Positions 17,088 to 24,914 of a stretch of 64,000 bases of DNA are shown one piece after another. Each line of letters starts with the position of its first letter. The first letter of the stretch is position 1. The notes below the pieces were generated by a model. That model was not told the origin of the DNA. It saw only the letters and a list, made by a program, of their open reading frames with translations, and ran no database searches. Origin of the DNA: Microbacterium ginsengisoli (GTDB lineage Bacteria > Actinomycetota > Actinomycetes > Actinomycetales > Microbacteriaceae); contig NZ_JYIY01000072.1 of NCBI RefSeq assembly GCF_000956535.1, forward strand, positions 1 to 64,000. The letters run 5' to 3'. A program made the translations under genes and the position numbers.

Positions 17088-17192
17088 AACTCCATCCTCC
17101 AAAAGGAAAGGACGGAACGAAACGCAGGGAGAATCATTCACCAGATCGGCCCCAGTTTTGGCCGGGGCCGATCTGCGTTGTGGGGTGCGGCC

Positions 17193-17816
17193 TCACACTG
17201 TGCTCGCGGGCGCCGCGAGTGCGTCGACCGCGAGCAGTGCCAGGTCGGCCGACGCGCGCAGCTGCCGTCTCGAGACGCCCGCGGTGGCGTGCACGGCATG
17301 CCCCTCGGTGACGACCATGAGGTAGCGGGCGAGAGCCGCGGCATCCGTCCCTGCGACGAAGTCGCCTTCAGCGACCGCGCGAGCGAGGCGCTCGGCCAGT
17401 CGTCGTTCGCCCGCCAGGCGGCTCTGCCCGAGGAAGGCGGGCACGGTCTCGTTGCCGTCGGCGCTGGCGAGTCCGCCCTGGATGGTGAGGCATCCCGCGG
17501 GCCGATCGGAGCGCGTCACGGCATCGATGTTGTCGAGAAGTAGGGCACGCGCGACGGCGGGGCCGGTCGGCTGGTCGAGCGCACGCTCGGCGTAGGTCAT
17601 GTCGGTCTGCGCGTAGCGGGCGATGACCCGTTGGAAGAGCTCTTCCTTGCTGCCGAACGCCCCGTACAGGCTCGGCCGGTTGATGCCCATGGCGGCGGTG
17701 AGATCGGTCAGGGATGCCCCGTCGTACCCGTGCACCCAGAACACCCGTGCGGCGGCGTCGAGTGCAGCATCGGGGTCGAAGGCGCGCGGTCGTCCGCGTT
17801 CTCTCGTCTCAGCCAT
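17193..17816 (-). CDS. TetR/AcrR-family transcriptional regulator
   Basis: 207 residues: an N-terminal HTH (LDAAARVFWVHGYDGASLTDLTAAMGINRPSLYGAFGSKEELF) and a C-terminal ligand domain of the TetR_C type (CLTIQGGLASADGN, ending in a helix of small residues). Start at ATG 17816 (MAETRERGRPRAF) fits the family; the frame is open 36 bases upstream. It is divergent from the SDR gene across 97 bases that contain two copies of TACCGNNCGGTA, so it is expected to repress both itself and the SDR-MDR pair until a reactive small molecule binds. Confidence 0.92.
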   Translation of the reverse strand: MAETRERGRPRAFDPDAALDAAARVFWVHGYDGASLTDLTAAMGINRPSLYGAFGSKEELFQRVIARYAQTDMTYAERALDQPTGPAVARALLLDNIDAVTRSDRPAGCLTIQGGLASADGNETVPAFLGQSRLAGERRLAERLARAVAEGDFVAGTDAAALARYLMVVTEGHAVHATAGVSRRQLRASADLALLAVDALAAPASTV

Positions 17817-17826
17817 GCCTGAATCA

Positions 17827-17895
17827 TACCGTGCGGTACAAAAATTTGACATGCGATCCCCGCGCGCCTATCTTGCCTTTAGTACCGATCGGTAC
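17827..17895. promoter_or_regulatory. Two TetR-type operators, TACCGNNCGGTA
   Basis: Site one is TACCGTGCGGTA at 17827-17838; site two is the perfect 14-bp palindrome GTACCGATCGGTAC at 17882-17895. Both share the same 12-bp frame, are 45 bases apart (centre spacing about 56), and flank the SDR promoter. Site one lies 11 bases before the TetR gene start and would block its promoter. Confidence 0.88.
17846..17874 (+). promoter_or_regulatory. Promoter of the SDR-MDR genes
   Basis: A consensus -35 TTGACA (17846-17851), 17-base spacer, and -10 TATCTT (17869-17874). The expected transcription start, about 17881, is immediately before the second operator, so repressor binding would overlap the start site. 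Confidence 0.82.
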
Positions 17896-17913
17896 ATAAA
17901 GAAGGAGAGGGAC

Positions 17914-18663
17914 ATGGAAGAGCTCGCGGGAAAGACCGCACTGGTCACCGGAGGGACGGCGGGCATCGGTCTCGCGGCCGTGCGTGCGTTCGCGGCGGAG
18001 GGAGCGCACGTGGTCGTGACCGGCCGTCGGGAGGCTGGCCTTGCCGCCGTGGCCGCGGAGTTCGGAGATGCGGTGACGACGGTCGCGGCCGACGTCGCCT
18101 CGCTCGATGACCTCGACCGCGTCGCCGAGGCGATCGCCGCGCGGGGCGCCGGCCTCGACGTGGTGTTCGCCAACGCGGGCGGCGGCGAGTTCGCGGCCCT
18201 CGAGGACATCACGTGGGAGCACGTCACCCAGACGTTCGGGGCGAACGTCGGCGGCGTCGTCTTCACCGTGCAGAAGGTGCTGCCGCTGCTGAACGCGGGC
18301 GCGTCGATCGTGCTGACCGGATCGAACATCGATGTGAAGGGCAGCCCGTCGTTCAGCATCTACGCCGCCTCCAAGGCGGCCGTGCGCTCGCTCGCACGCA
18401 GCTGGGCCGCAGAGCTCGTCGGCCGCGGCATCCGGGTCAACAGCGTCGCTCCGGGCCCGATCGAGACCCCCGGACTCGCCGGACTCGCGACCGATCCGGC
18501 GCAGTCCGACGCCCTGCTCTCTGGACTCGCCGCCGGGGTGCCGATGCAGCGCCTCGGCCGCCCGGAGGAGATCGCGCAGGCCGTACTGTTCTTGGCGAGC
18601 GCACGCAGCGCCTACATGACCGGCGCGGAACTGTACGTCGACGGCGGCGCGAGCCAGATCTGA
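17914..18663 (+). CDS. SDR-family oxidoreductase
   Basis: A 249-residue classical short-chain dehydrogenase: NAD(P) motif TGGTAGIG (residues about 13-20), NAG near 89, catalytic Ser in VLTGSN and Tyr-X-X-X-Lys in YAASK (about 150-154), and the C-terminal PGPIETPG loop. An Arg after the second beta strand (VTGRRE) favours NADPH. RBS AAGGAGAGG lies close before ATG 17914. It is followed 12 bases later by an MDR oxidoreductase and controlled by the divergent TetR; together they look like an inducible aldehyde/ketone or quinone detoxification pair. The substrate is unknown. Confidence 0.92.
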   Translation: MEELAGKTALVTGGTAGIGLAAVRAFAAEGAHVVVTGRREAGLAAVAAEFGDAVTTVAADVASLDDLDRVAEAIAARGAGLDVVFANAGGGEFAALEDITWEHVTQTFGANVGGVVFTVQKVLPLLNAGASIVLTGSNIDVKGSPSFSIYAASKAAVRSLARSWAAELVGRGIRVNSVAPGPIETPGLAGLATDPAQSDALLSGLAAGVPMQRLGRPEEIAQAVLFLASARSAYMTGAELYVDGGASQI

Positions 18664-18675
18664 GAGGGGCGAGCA

Positions 18676-19590
18676 ATGTCGCATGCGATGGTGGTGACCG
18701 CTTTCGGGGAGCCGGAGGTGCTGCAGTGGCGCGAGATGGCGGCGCCCGTGCCCGCGCCCGGCGAGGTGCTGCTGCGCGTGAGGGCGGCAGGCATCGGCCC
18801 GACCGACCTGCAGATCCGTCGCGGTCGTCTCGCTGCCGTCTTCCCGCAGGGCCCTGGGTCGGTGCTCGGATTCGAAGCGGCAGGAGTCGTCGAGTCGGTC
18901 GGAGCGGGCGTCGCCGATGTTGCCGTCGGCGATGAGGTGGTCGCGCACCTGCCGCAGCAGGGCGGGTATGGCGAGCTCGTTGCCGCGCCGGTGTGGTTCC
19001 CGAAGCCCGCTTCGCTGTCGTGGGCGGATGCCGCGGCCCTGCCCGCGTCCGCGGAGGCCGCCGTCGGCACACTGCGCGAGGTCAGGGCTGAGGCGGGGGA
19101 GACTCTCGTGGTGCTCGGTGCGGCCGGATCGGTCGGGGCGCTCATCGTGCAGCTCGCGAGCGCGCGCGGAGTGCGCGTGATCGGTGCGGCGTCGGAGAGG
19201 GACGCCGACACCGTCGCCGCCTACGGCGGGGAGCCGGTCGTCTACGGCGATGGGGTCTTCGAGCGGATCGCCGCCACGGGTGTCCGCCGCATCGACGCGG
19301 TCATCGACGCGGCCGGCCGCGGCGGACTGGTCGAGGCCGTCGCCGCCACCGGCGACCCCTCGCGCGTGGTCACCCTCGTCGGGTCGGCGGAGGTCGCCCG
19401 CAGCGGCGCACGCCTGTCGCACCCGTCGCCCGATCGGGCACCCGATGCGCTCGCGATCACGGTTCCGCTGCTCGCCGCTGGAACGCTTCGCCTGAAGCCG
19501 CACCGCGAGTTCGCGCTCACCGACGCGGCCCGCGCGCACGCGCTGCTCGAGTCGGGAGACGTGCGGGAGAAGGTCGTGCTGCGGGCCTGA
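18676..19590 (+). CDS. Zinc-independent MDR oxidoreductase (quinone reductase-like)
   Basis: 304 residues of the medium-chain dehydrogenase family. The GroES-like domain (VLQWREMAAPVPAPGEVLLRVRAAGIGPTD) is followed by a Rossmann domain with VLGAAGSVGALIVQLASARG around residue 145. Zinc ligands are absent, as in NADPH:quinone reductases. ATG 18676 is 12 bases after the SDR stop with GAGGGG upstream, so they form an operon under the TetR operators. Reaction inferred only by family. Confidence 0.9.
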   Translation: MSHAMVVTAFGEPEVLQWREMAAPVPAPGEVLLRVRAAGIGPTDLQIRRGRLAAVFPQGPGSVLGFEAAGVVESVGAGVADVAVGDEVVAHLPQQGGYGELVAAPVWFPKPASLSWADAAALPASAEAAVGTLREVRAEAGETLVVLGAAGSVGALIVQLASARGVRVIGAASERDADTVAAYGGEPVVYGDGVFERIAATGVRRIDAVIDAAGRGGLVEAVAATGDPSRVVTLVGSAEVARSGARLSHPSPDRAPDALAITVPLLAAGTLRLKPHREFALTDAARAHALLESGDVREKVVLRA

Positions 19591-19609
19591 TCGTTGCGGA
19601 TGCGGCGGA

Positions 19610-19897
19610 TCAGACCGAGGCGCCGACCTGACCGTCAGTCGGCCCGGCCGGGGCGGTGCGATAGGCCTCACGCCAGCGCTGCGCGCGCCGTTGGGGGCGG
19701 CGCGCATACGTCGCTATTGCGATGCAGACGGCAGGAGCTCCGATCTGCACCGGCTCTTGCCAGACGGCGGAGGGGGCGATGCTCAGGCCGATCGCGAGCA
19801 TGAGCAACGCAACGAGCATGCCGTCACCCGCAGCCGCCCACAGATCTTGCTCCTGCAGTGTCCACATCGCCCACCATTCGCGCGCAGCTCTGGCCAC
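19610..19897 (-). CDS. Small membrane protein, unknown
   Basis: 95 residues from GTG 19897, which has GGGGG five bases upstream. Two hydrophobic segments (GMLVALLMLAIGLSI and IGAPAVCIAIATYA) with a basic C-terminal tail (RRPQRRAQRWREA). No family recognised. The frame is open to 20005 but that extension has no fitting ribosome binding site. Confidence 0.65.
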   Translation of the reverse strand: MARAAREWWAMWTLQEQDLWAAAGDGMLVALLMLAIGLSIAPSAVWQEPVQIGAPAVCIAIATYARRPQRRAQRWREAYRTAPAGPTDGQVGASV

Positions 19898-20110
19898 GTC
19901 GACCCCCGTCCCCGTGCGCTCACGGTAGCGGGAGGATGCGGCATCCGTCTGTCGCCCGTGCGGGGGACGGGGTGGCGCGGGGAGCCCGCCGTGCCGGCCG
20001 GGCATCCCGCGAGACGCGGGTCAGTGCGAGGAACGGCGGCACGCTGATCTCGGACTGAGCGCGCCGCTCGCGCTCTCGCTATGCTCACGGCAACGTCGTG
20101 AGGGGGAACG

Positions 20111-20332
20111 ATGATGACGGATGACTCGTCCGCCCGTCGCCGGATCCGCATCGGCTGGATCGGATCTCTCGTGTTCGCGCTCATGTGGGTGGCGCTCGGA
20201 ACCTGGAGCCTCGCGACCGGCGGTGGGCTGATCGGAGGTGCGCAGCTGGCGCTCGGCGCGATCTGGCTGGTGCTGGCGGGGATTCGCGGGGGCGCGCTCA
20301 GCCGAGGGCGAGCACCCCGAGCACCGCACTGA
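20111..20332 (+). CDS. Small two-helix membrane protein
   Basis: 73 residues: a short charged N-terminus (MMTDDSSARRRIR), two transmembrane helices (about 15-33 and 41-60) joined by a Gly-rich turn, and a basic end. GAGGGGGAACG precedes ATG 20111, and TATGCT at 20080-20085 may be its -10. The end overlaps the convergent DoxX-like gene by 35 bases. Confidence 0.72.
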   Translation: MMTDDSSARRRIRIGWIGSLVFALMWVALGTWSLATGGGLIGGAQLALGAIWLVLAGIRGGALSRGRAPRAPH

Positions 20333-20663
20333 CCAGCGACAGCACCAGCGCCACGGCGGCGGGCGCCGGATTCTCGCCCCGGCGCACATGCACGACGGTC
20401 GCGCCGACCATGAGCACAGCGAGCGCTGCGGCGGCGACGGCCGCGATGAAGGGCAGGATGCCGGTGGCCAGCGGTGCGATCAATCCGACCGCGCCGACCA
20501 CTTCGGCGACGCCGATGAGCACCACCTGGCCACGGGTGAACGACTCGACCCATGCGAGTCCGACCGTTCTCAGCTGATCCGGCGTGCGGATGATCTTCAG
20601 GCCGCCGGTCGCGAGGAAGGCGAGTGCGAGCACCACGTTGACGATCCAGAGGGCGATGAGCAC
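20298..20663 (-). CDS. DoxX-like family membrane protein
   Basis: 121 residues with four predicted membrane helices. The opening WIVNVVLALAFLATGGLKI and the second-helix GVAEVVGAVGLIAP are characteristic of DoxX-like proteins, small integral membrane proteins sometimes linked to redox stress. The exact role is not known. ATG 20663; it ends inside the convergent small membrane protein gene. Confidence 0.82.
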   Translation of the reverse strand: MLIALWIVNVVLALAFLATGGLKIIRTPDQLRTVGLAWVESFTRGQVVLIGVAEVVGAVGLIAPLATGILPFIAAVAAAALAVLMVGATVVHVRRGENPAPAAVALVLSLVSAVLGVLALG

Positions 20664-20766
20664 GCGGCATCCTTTCGTCGAGCGGGTGCGACGCCGCGTT
20701 CGGCGTCGTCACGCGGGTTTCGTCGCTGTCGCGAGAGTATCGCGCCGCGGATCGCCGCGCGCGGGA

Positions 20767-21420
20767 TTACGAGCAGGTCTGCTTCGGCGTGACGGATCCG
20801 GGGCACAGGCGCAGGGTCACGGTCGAGTTCGTCTTGGTGCCGTCGGTGTGCAACAGCGTGAACGTGAACGGCTCGGAGGACCGTGAGCAGTCGTAGACGA
20901 AGCCCGTCGCGGTGCCCTGCGTCTGCGTCGCCAGCGACCACTCCTGGAAGGGTGCGGCGCTCGCATCGGTGGTGTTCACGCCGAACCAGAGCGTCGTGCC
21001 GGTCGCTTTCCACGCTGCCGTGAGCGGGAGGTTGGGCGTGCTCGAGCAGTCGCCGCCGCCGCTCTCGACGCCTACGGCCGCGTGACTGATCGACCTCGTC
21101 GACGGCGCGGTCGTCGTGGTGCCCGTTCCGCCTCCTCCGGACGATCCTGAAGTGCTCGATGTGTGCGCCGGTGTCGGGGTGGCCGAGGCGGGCGGCGACG
21201 ACGGCGCCGACGGTGTCGGAGTCGGCGTCGACACGAATGTCGCGGCGGCGCCCGCGACCTGCGCACCGCCCATGAGTAGCACGGTGACGAGCACCGATGC
21301 GGTGGCGATGAGCAGCGCGGCCAGCACGGCGATGATCGCGATCAGTCCTCGGCGCGATCGTTGTGGCGGCGCAGGCGGAGTCGGCGGGAGCGGTGCGGTG
21401 GGGCCTGCGGGATCCGACAT
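20767..21420 (-). CDS. Membrane-anchored protein with Pro/Ser/Thr/Gly linker
   Basis: 217 residues: Pro-rich cytoplasmic start, one transmembrane helix (about residues 24-48), a Thr/Pro/Ser/Gly low-complexity linker to about 115, then an extracytoplasmic domain with three to four cysteines (GGGDCSS, FVYDCSRSS, RLCPGSVTPKQTCS). No family recognised. Same build as the protein at 5,924, with unrelated end domain as far as I can tell by eye. Confidence 0.78.
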   Translation of the reverse strand: MSDPAGPTAPLPPTPPAPPQRSRRGLIAIIAVLAALLIATASVLVTVLLMGGAQVAGAAATFVSTPTPTPSAPSSPPASATPTPAHTSSTSGSSGGGGTGTTTTAPSTRSISHAAVGVESGGGDCSSTPNLPLTAAWKATGTTLWFGVNTTDASAAPFQEWSLATQTQGTATGFVYDCSRSSEPFTFTLLHTDGTKTNSTVTLRLCPGSVTPKQTCS

Positions 21421-21583
21421 GTGCGGAACGCCCTTCGACGCGAGGCGGGAGTTGTGGCCGCCAGTCTAGGGATCGGTCGAGGCGCGCGACAGGGGGATTC
21501 GAGCATTGCGCCGGAAGGTTCGAGCATCCAGCCGACGCAGAGGTACGGCATAGTGAGCTCTCAGGTTCTGTCATACTCGCGGC

Positions 21584-22525
21584 ATGACCTCCGTGCCGCC
21601 GCCCGAGAGCCCCACTCCTCCGAACGACGGCGAGGCGGCGCCTCCGACGGGAGCACCGGCTGCGGACCCGCCCGCTCCGGTCACCTCGCCCGCGTCCGGC
21701 GCCGGCGAGAGCGGCGTCGCTCCTTCCATCGAAGCGCCGGACTCGACGTCCCCGGCAGGACCCGCGCTGCCGCCCCCGCCGGCCTATCCCGCGCCGCCCC
21801 GGCCGTCGTCCGGCCCCCGCGCCGGCGGCCTCGCGATCGCGGCGCTCGTGGTCGGCATCGCGGCGTTCGTCTTCGGGCTGGCTCCCGGGCTCGGCATCCT
21901 GATCGGCGGGACTGCGGTCGTGCTGGGTATCGTGGCGCTCGTGAAGGGCGCCCGGAAGGGCTTCCCGGTCACGGGCATCATCCTCGGCGCTCTCGGCGTG
22001 CTGGCCTCGATCGCAACGACGATCGCCCTGATCGTCGGGCTGTCCCTGCTGCCGACGATCGTCGAGAGGTCGGCCTCGGCGAGCCCGCAGACTCTCCCCT
22101 CCGCCACCCCGCGGGACGAGGCATCCGTCGCACCCGGCGCGGGCGCGGTGCCGACCGGATTCGACGACGTCGACGCGGCCGTCCTCGCCGACATCGTCGC
22201 AGACCCCGACGGTCACGTCGGCGAGAAGGTCGTGGTCTACGGGTTCGTCAGCCAGTTCGACGAGGCGACCGGGCCGTGCCTCGCGCTTCTCGGCGTCGGC
22301 GCAGCGCAGTCGACGTCGAGCTGGGACTACCCGCACGACGTCATCGGCGGCGGCGGTGACGGCATCACGTGCCCGACGCTCGAGGGTGTCCTCGAAGGCG
22401 ACCATCTGAAGCTGTGGGTGACGGTCGCCGGCAGCTACACCTATGGTGCGGTCTCGGGTGAGGACGTCAGCGCTCCCGCGTTCGACATCGCGCACGTCGA
22501 GCTGCTCGAGCCGCTCACGTCCTGA
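21584..22525 (+). CDS. DUF4190-like membrane protein with C-terminal extracytoplasmic domain
   Basis: 313 residues. A Pro/Ala/Ser-rich cytoplasmic region (1-78) leads to a DUF4190-type pair of hydrophobic segments (AIAALVVGIAAFVFGLAPGLG, then VTGIILGALGVLASIATTIALI), followed by a linker and a domain of about 120 residues with two cysteines (GPCLALLG, GITCPTLEG). Function unknown. CATACT at 21572-21577 is six bases before ATG 21584, suggesting a leaderless message. A strong palindromic terminator follows three bases after the stop. Confidence 0.8.
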   Translation: MTSVPPPESPTPPNDGEAAPPTGAPAADPPAPVTSPASGAGESGVAPSIEAPDSTSPAGPALPPPPAYPAPPRPSSGPRAGGLAIAALVVGIAAFVFGLAPGLGILIGGTAVVLGIVALVKGARKGFPVTGIILGALGVLASIATTIALIVGLSLLPTIVERSASASPQTLPSATPRDEASVAPGAGAVPTGFDDVDAAVLADIVADPDGHVGEKVVVYGFVSQFDEATGPCLALLGVGAAQSTSSWDYPHDVIGGGGDGITCPTLEGVLEGDHLKLWVTVAGSYTYGAVSGEDVSAPAFDIAHVELLEPLTS

Positions 22526-22527
22526 AC

Positions 22528-22551
22528 GAGCGGATGCCGCGGCATCCGCTC
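22528..22551. terminator. Palindromic terminator containing GGATGCCGCGGCATCC
   Basis: A perfect 24-bp palindrome (GAGC + 16-bp core + GCTC) lies between the convergent genes ending at 22525 and 22556, able to form a very stable hairpin in RNA from either strand. No U-tract follows, so factor-independent termination is not certain. The core is the genome-wide GGATGCC/GGCATCC word in its full palindromic form. Confidence 0.7.
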
Positions 22552-22555
22552 TTCC

Positions 22556-23038
22556 TCACAGCACCAGCAGCGAGCTGGTGGCGGTGGCGAGCACGGTGCC
22601 GGCGGCGTCGGTGATCGCGCCCTCGGTGAAGATGACGCGTCGGCCGGGCTTCACGACCCGTCCCGTCGCGAGCAGTGGACCTGTCGCCAGGGTGATCGGG
22701 CGCAGGTACGACACGGTGATGTCGATCGACGTGTAGCCCTGGCCGGCGTCGAGGGTGGTGTGGCCGGCGCAGCCGCACACGGTGTCGAGCAGCGTGCACG
22801 CGAGCCCGCCGTGCACGGTGCCGATCGGGTTGTAGTGCTCGCCGCCCGGCTCGCACACGAACACCACGCGTCCGGGCTCGACCTCGGTCAGGCGGAAGTT
22901 CATCGTCTGCGCGATCGGGGGCGGGGGGAGGTGTCCGTCGCGCAGGGCCAGCATCGCGTCGAGTCCGCTCATCGCGGCGACACCGTCGCGCACGGCGATC
23001 GGGTCCGTCCACGTGAGGGTGCGGGTGTGCTCGGTCAT
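22556..23038 (-). CDS. PaaI-family hotdog thioesterase
   Basis: 160 residues from ATG 23038 (GAGG six bases upstream). The hotdog-fold signature is clear: HYNPIGTVHGGLACTLLDTVCGCA with the GG-LA helix, then YTSIDITVSYLRPI and PGRRVIFTEGAI. Such enzymes hydrolyse acyl- or aryl-acyl-CoA thioesters. Divergent from an acyl-CoA dehydrogenase with a shared palindromic operator, which supports a role in acyl-CoA turnover. Confidence 0.9.
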   Translation of the reverse strand: MTEHTRTLTWTDPIAVRDGVAAMSGLDAMLALRDGHLPPPPIAQTMNFRLTEVEPGRVVFVCEPGGEHYNPIGTVHGGLACTLLDTVCGCAGHTTLDAGQGYTSIDITVSYLRPITLATGPLLATGRVVKPGRRVIFTEGAITDAAGTVLATATSSLLVL

Positions 23039-23079
23039 GCTGCTCCTCTGCATCGAGGTGGTCGGGTCACACCCTACTC

Positions 23080-23096
23080 GTGAAACTCAGTCTCAC
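23080..23096. promoter_or_regulatory. Putative TetR-type operator between thioesterase and acyl-CoA dehydrogenase
   Basis: GTGAAACTCAGTCTCAC is an imperfect 17-bp palindrome (14 of 17 positions symmetric). It lies 41 bases before the thioesterase start and 70 bases before the dehydrogenase start. Motifs of the GTGAGACTCAGTCTCAC type are typical for TetR repressors of fatty-acid genes in actinobacteria. No cognate regulator is in this window next to it. Confidence 0.65.
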
Positions 23097-23165
23097 GTAC
23101 TATGGTTCTCGATGTCACCCGCGACCCCGCGTCGCGCGCGCCGCCCGCCCAACGAGGGGAACCCC

Positions 23166-24893
23166 ATGGCCGCCCAGTCCTCGCCGTACACCCCGCCCGT
23201 CGCCGAGTACGGATTCCTCTATCGCGAGGTGTTCGGCGGCGACGTCGTCGCCCGCGCGACCAGTGGCGCCCTCAGCGCCGACGACGCCGTCGACGTGCTC
23301 GAGGCCGCCGGCGACTTCGCCGCCGAGGTCATCGCCCCCCTCAACGCCATCGGCGACGCCGAAGGCACCGTCGTCGTCGACGGCGACGCCCGCACCGCCC
23401 CCGGTTTCAAGGAGGCCTACGCCGCGCTGGTGGAGGCCGGGTGGGTGGCCGCCGAGGCGCCCGAGTCGGCCGGCGGCGAGGGCCTCCCCGCCGTCGTGCA
23501 GGCCGGGCTCGGGGAGATCTGGAACGCCGCCAACCCGGCGCTCGCCCTGTGCTGGATGCTCACCCACGGTCAGATCCACGCGCTCGACGCCTATGCGGGC
23601 GACGAGGTGCGCGAGACCTACCTGGCACGACTCGTCGAGGGGAGCTGGACCGGCACCATGAACCTCACCGAACCGCAGGCCGGCACCGACCTCGGCGCGA
23701 TCCGCACGACCGCCACCCCGAACGGCGACGGCAGCTGGTCGATCACCGGCCAGAAGATCTTCATCACCTGGGGAGACCACGACGTCGCCGAGAACATCGT
23801 GCACCTCGTGCTCGCCCGCACCCCTGACGCTCCCGCGGGCGCCAAGGGCCTCTCCTTGTTCGTCGCCCCGAAGTTCCTCGTCGAGCCCGACGGGTCGCTC
23901 GGCGCACGCAATGCCGTGACGACCGTGTCGGTCGAGCACAAGCTCGGCATCCACGGCAGCCCGACCTGCGTGCTCGCCTACGACGGCGCGACCGGCTACC
24001 TGGTCGGCGAGGTCGGCGGCGGACTCGCCGGCATGTTCGTCATGATGAACTCCGCCCGCCTCGGCATGGGACACCAGGGCATCGGCCTTGCAGAGCGCGC
24101 CTACCAGCAGGCCTCCGCCTACGCCACAGCCCGTCTGCAGGGGCCCGTGCCCGGTCGCCCCGACGGCACCGCCATCGCCGAGCACCCCGACGTGCGTCGA
24201 CTGCTGCTGTCGATGTCGAGCAGCATCAGCGCGATGCGAGCGCTCGCCGTCTACGTCGGCGACCTGTTCGACCGCGCGGACGACGCCGACAACCCTCAGC
24301 TCGCCGAGTTCTTCGTGCCCATCCTCAAGGGGTGGGCGAGCGAAGAGGCCGTGCGCATCGCCTCCGACGGCATCCAGGTGCACGGCGGCATGGGCTTCAT
24401 CGAGGAGACCGGCGCGGCCCAGCACTACCGCGACGCCCGCATCATCCCGATCTACGAGGGCACCACCGCGATCCAGTCCAACGACCTCGTCGGGCGCAAG
24501 ACGGTGCGCAACCAGGGCGAGACCGCGCGCCGCATGTTCGACCTCGCGCGCGCCGCGGTCGCGACGCTGGCGGGCTCCGACGAGCCGGTCGCGCGCCGCA
24601 CGGCCGAGCGCCTCGAGCGCGCCGTCGCCGCCGCCGACCGTGCGACCGTTGCCGTGGTCGGCTTCGGCGCCAGCCCCCGCGACGCCCACGCCGTGAGCGT
24701 CGACTACCTGTGGCTGCTCGCGCTCGTCGCCGGCGGGTGGATGCACGCGCTGATCGTCGCCGCGACCCTCGCACACGACGGACGCGACGCCGACGACGAA
24801 CGCCGGCTCACCGAGGCCGACTTCTTCGGGGCGCACCAGCTCGCGCACGCGCACGCGCTCGCCGAGTCGGTGGCCGCCGGCGAGATCGGGTGA
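23166..24893 (+). CDS. Acyl-CoA dehydrogenase
   Basis: FAD enzyme introducing the alpha-beta double bond of acyl-CoA in beta-oxidation. The 575-residue length and sequence match the long FadE5/AcdA-like class with an extra C-terminal domain. Marks: MNLTEPQAGTDLGAIRT and the FAD-binding QKIFITWGDHD region in the middle domain, VHGGMGFIEETGAAQHYRDARI, and the catalytic Glu in YEGTTAIQSNDL (about residue 436). ATG 23166 follows AGGGGA. Regulated probably through the 23,080 palindrome. Confidence 0.93.
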   Translation: MAAQSSPYTPPVAEYGFLYREVFGGDVVARATSGALSADDAVDVLEAAGDFAAEVIAPLNAIGDAEGTVVVDGDARTAPGFKEAYAALVEAGWVAAEAPESAGGEGLPAVVQAGLGEIWNAANPALALCWMLTHGQIHALDAYAGDEVRETYLARLVEGSWTGTMNLTEPQAGTDLGAIRTTATPNGDGSWSITGQKIFITWGDHDVAENIVHLVLARTPDAPAGAKGLSLFVAPKFLVEPDGSLGARNAVTTVSVEHKLGIHGSPTCVLAYDGATGYLVGEVGGGLAGMFVMMNSARLGMGHQGIGLAERAYQQASAYATARLQGPVPGRPDGTAIAEHPDVRRLLLSMSSSISAMRALAVYVGDLFDRADDADNPQLAEFFVPILKGWASEEAVRIASDGIQVHGGMGFIEETGAAQHYRDARIIPIYEGTTAIQSNDLVGRKTVRNQGETARRMFDLARAAVATLAGSDEPVARRTAERLERAVAAADRATVAVVGFGASPRDAHAVSVDYLWLLALVAGGWMHALIVAATLAHDGRDADDERRLTEADFFGAHQLAHAHALAESVAAGEIG

Positions 24894-24914
24894 GGCGCGG
24901 CATCCGCCCCTGAC

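Noticed and set aside
11523-17108. tRNA-derived attachment site
   Set aside because: No second copy of the tRNA-Ser 3' end was found downstream in the island, and no integrase gene exists here.
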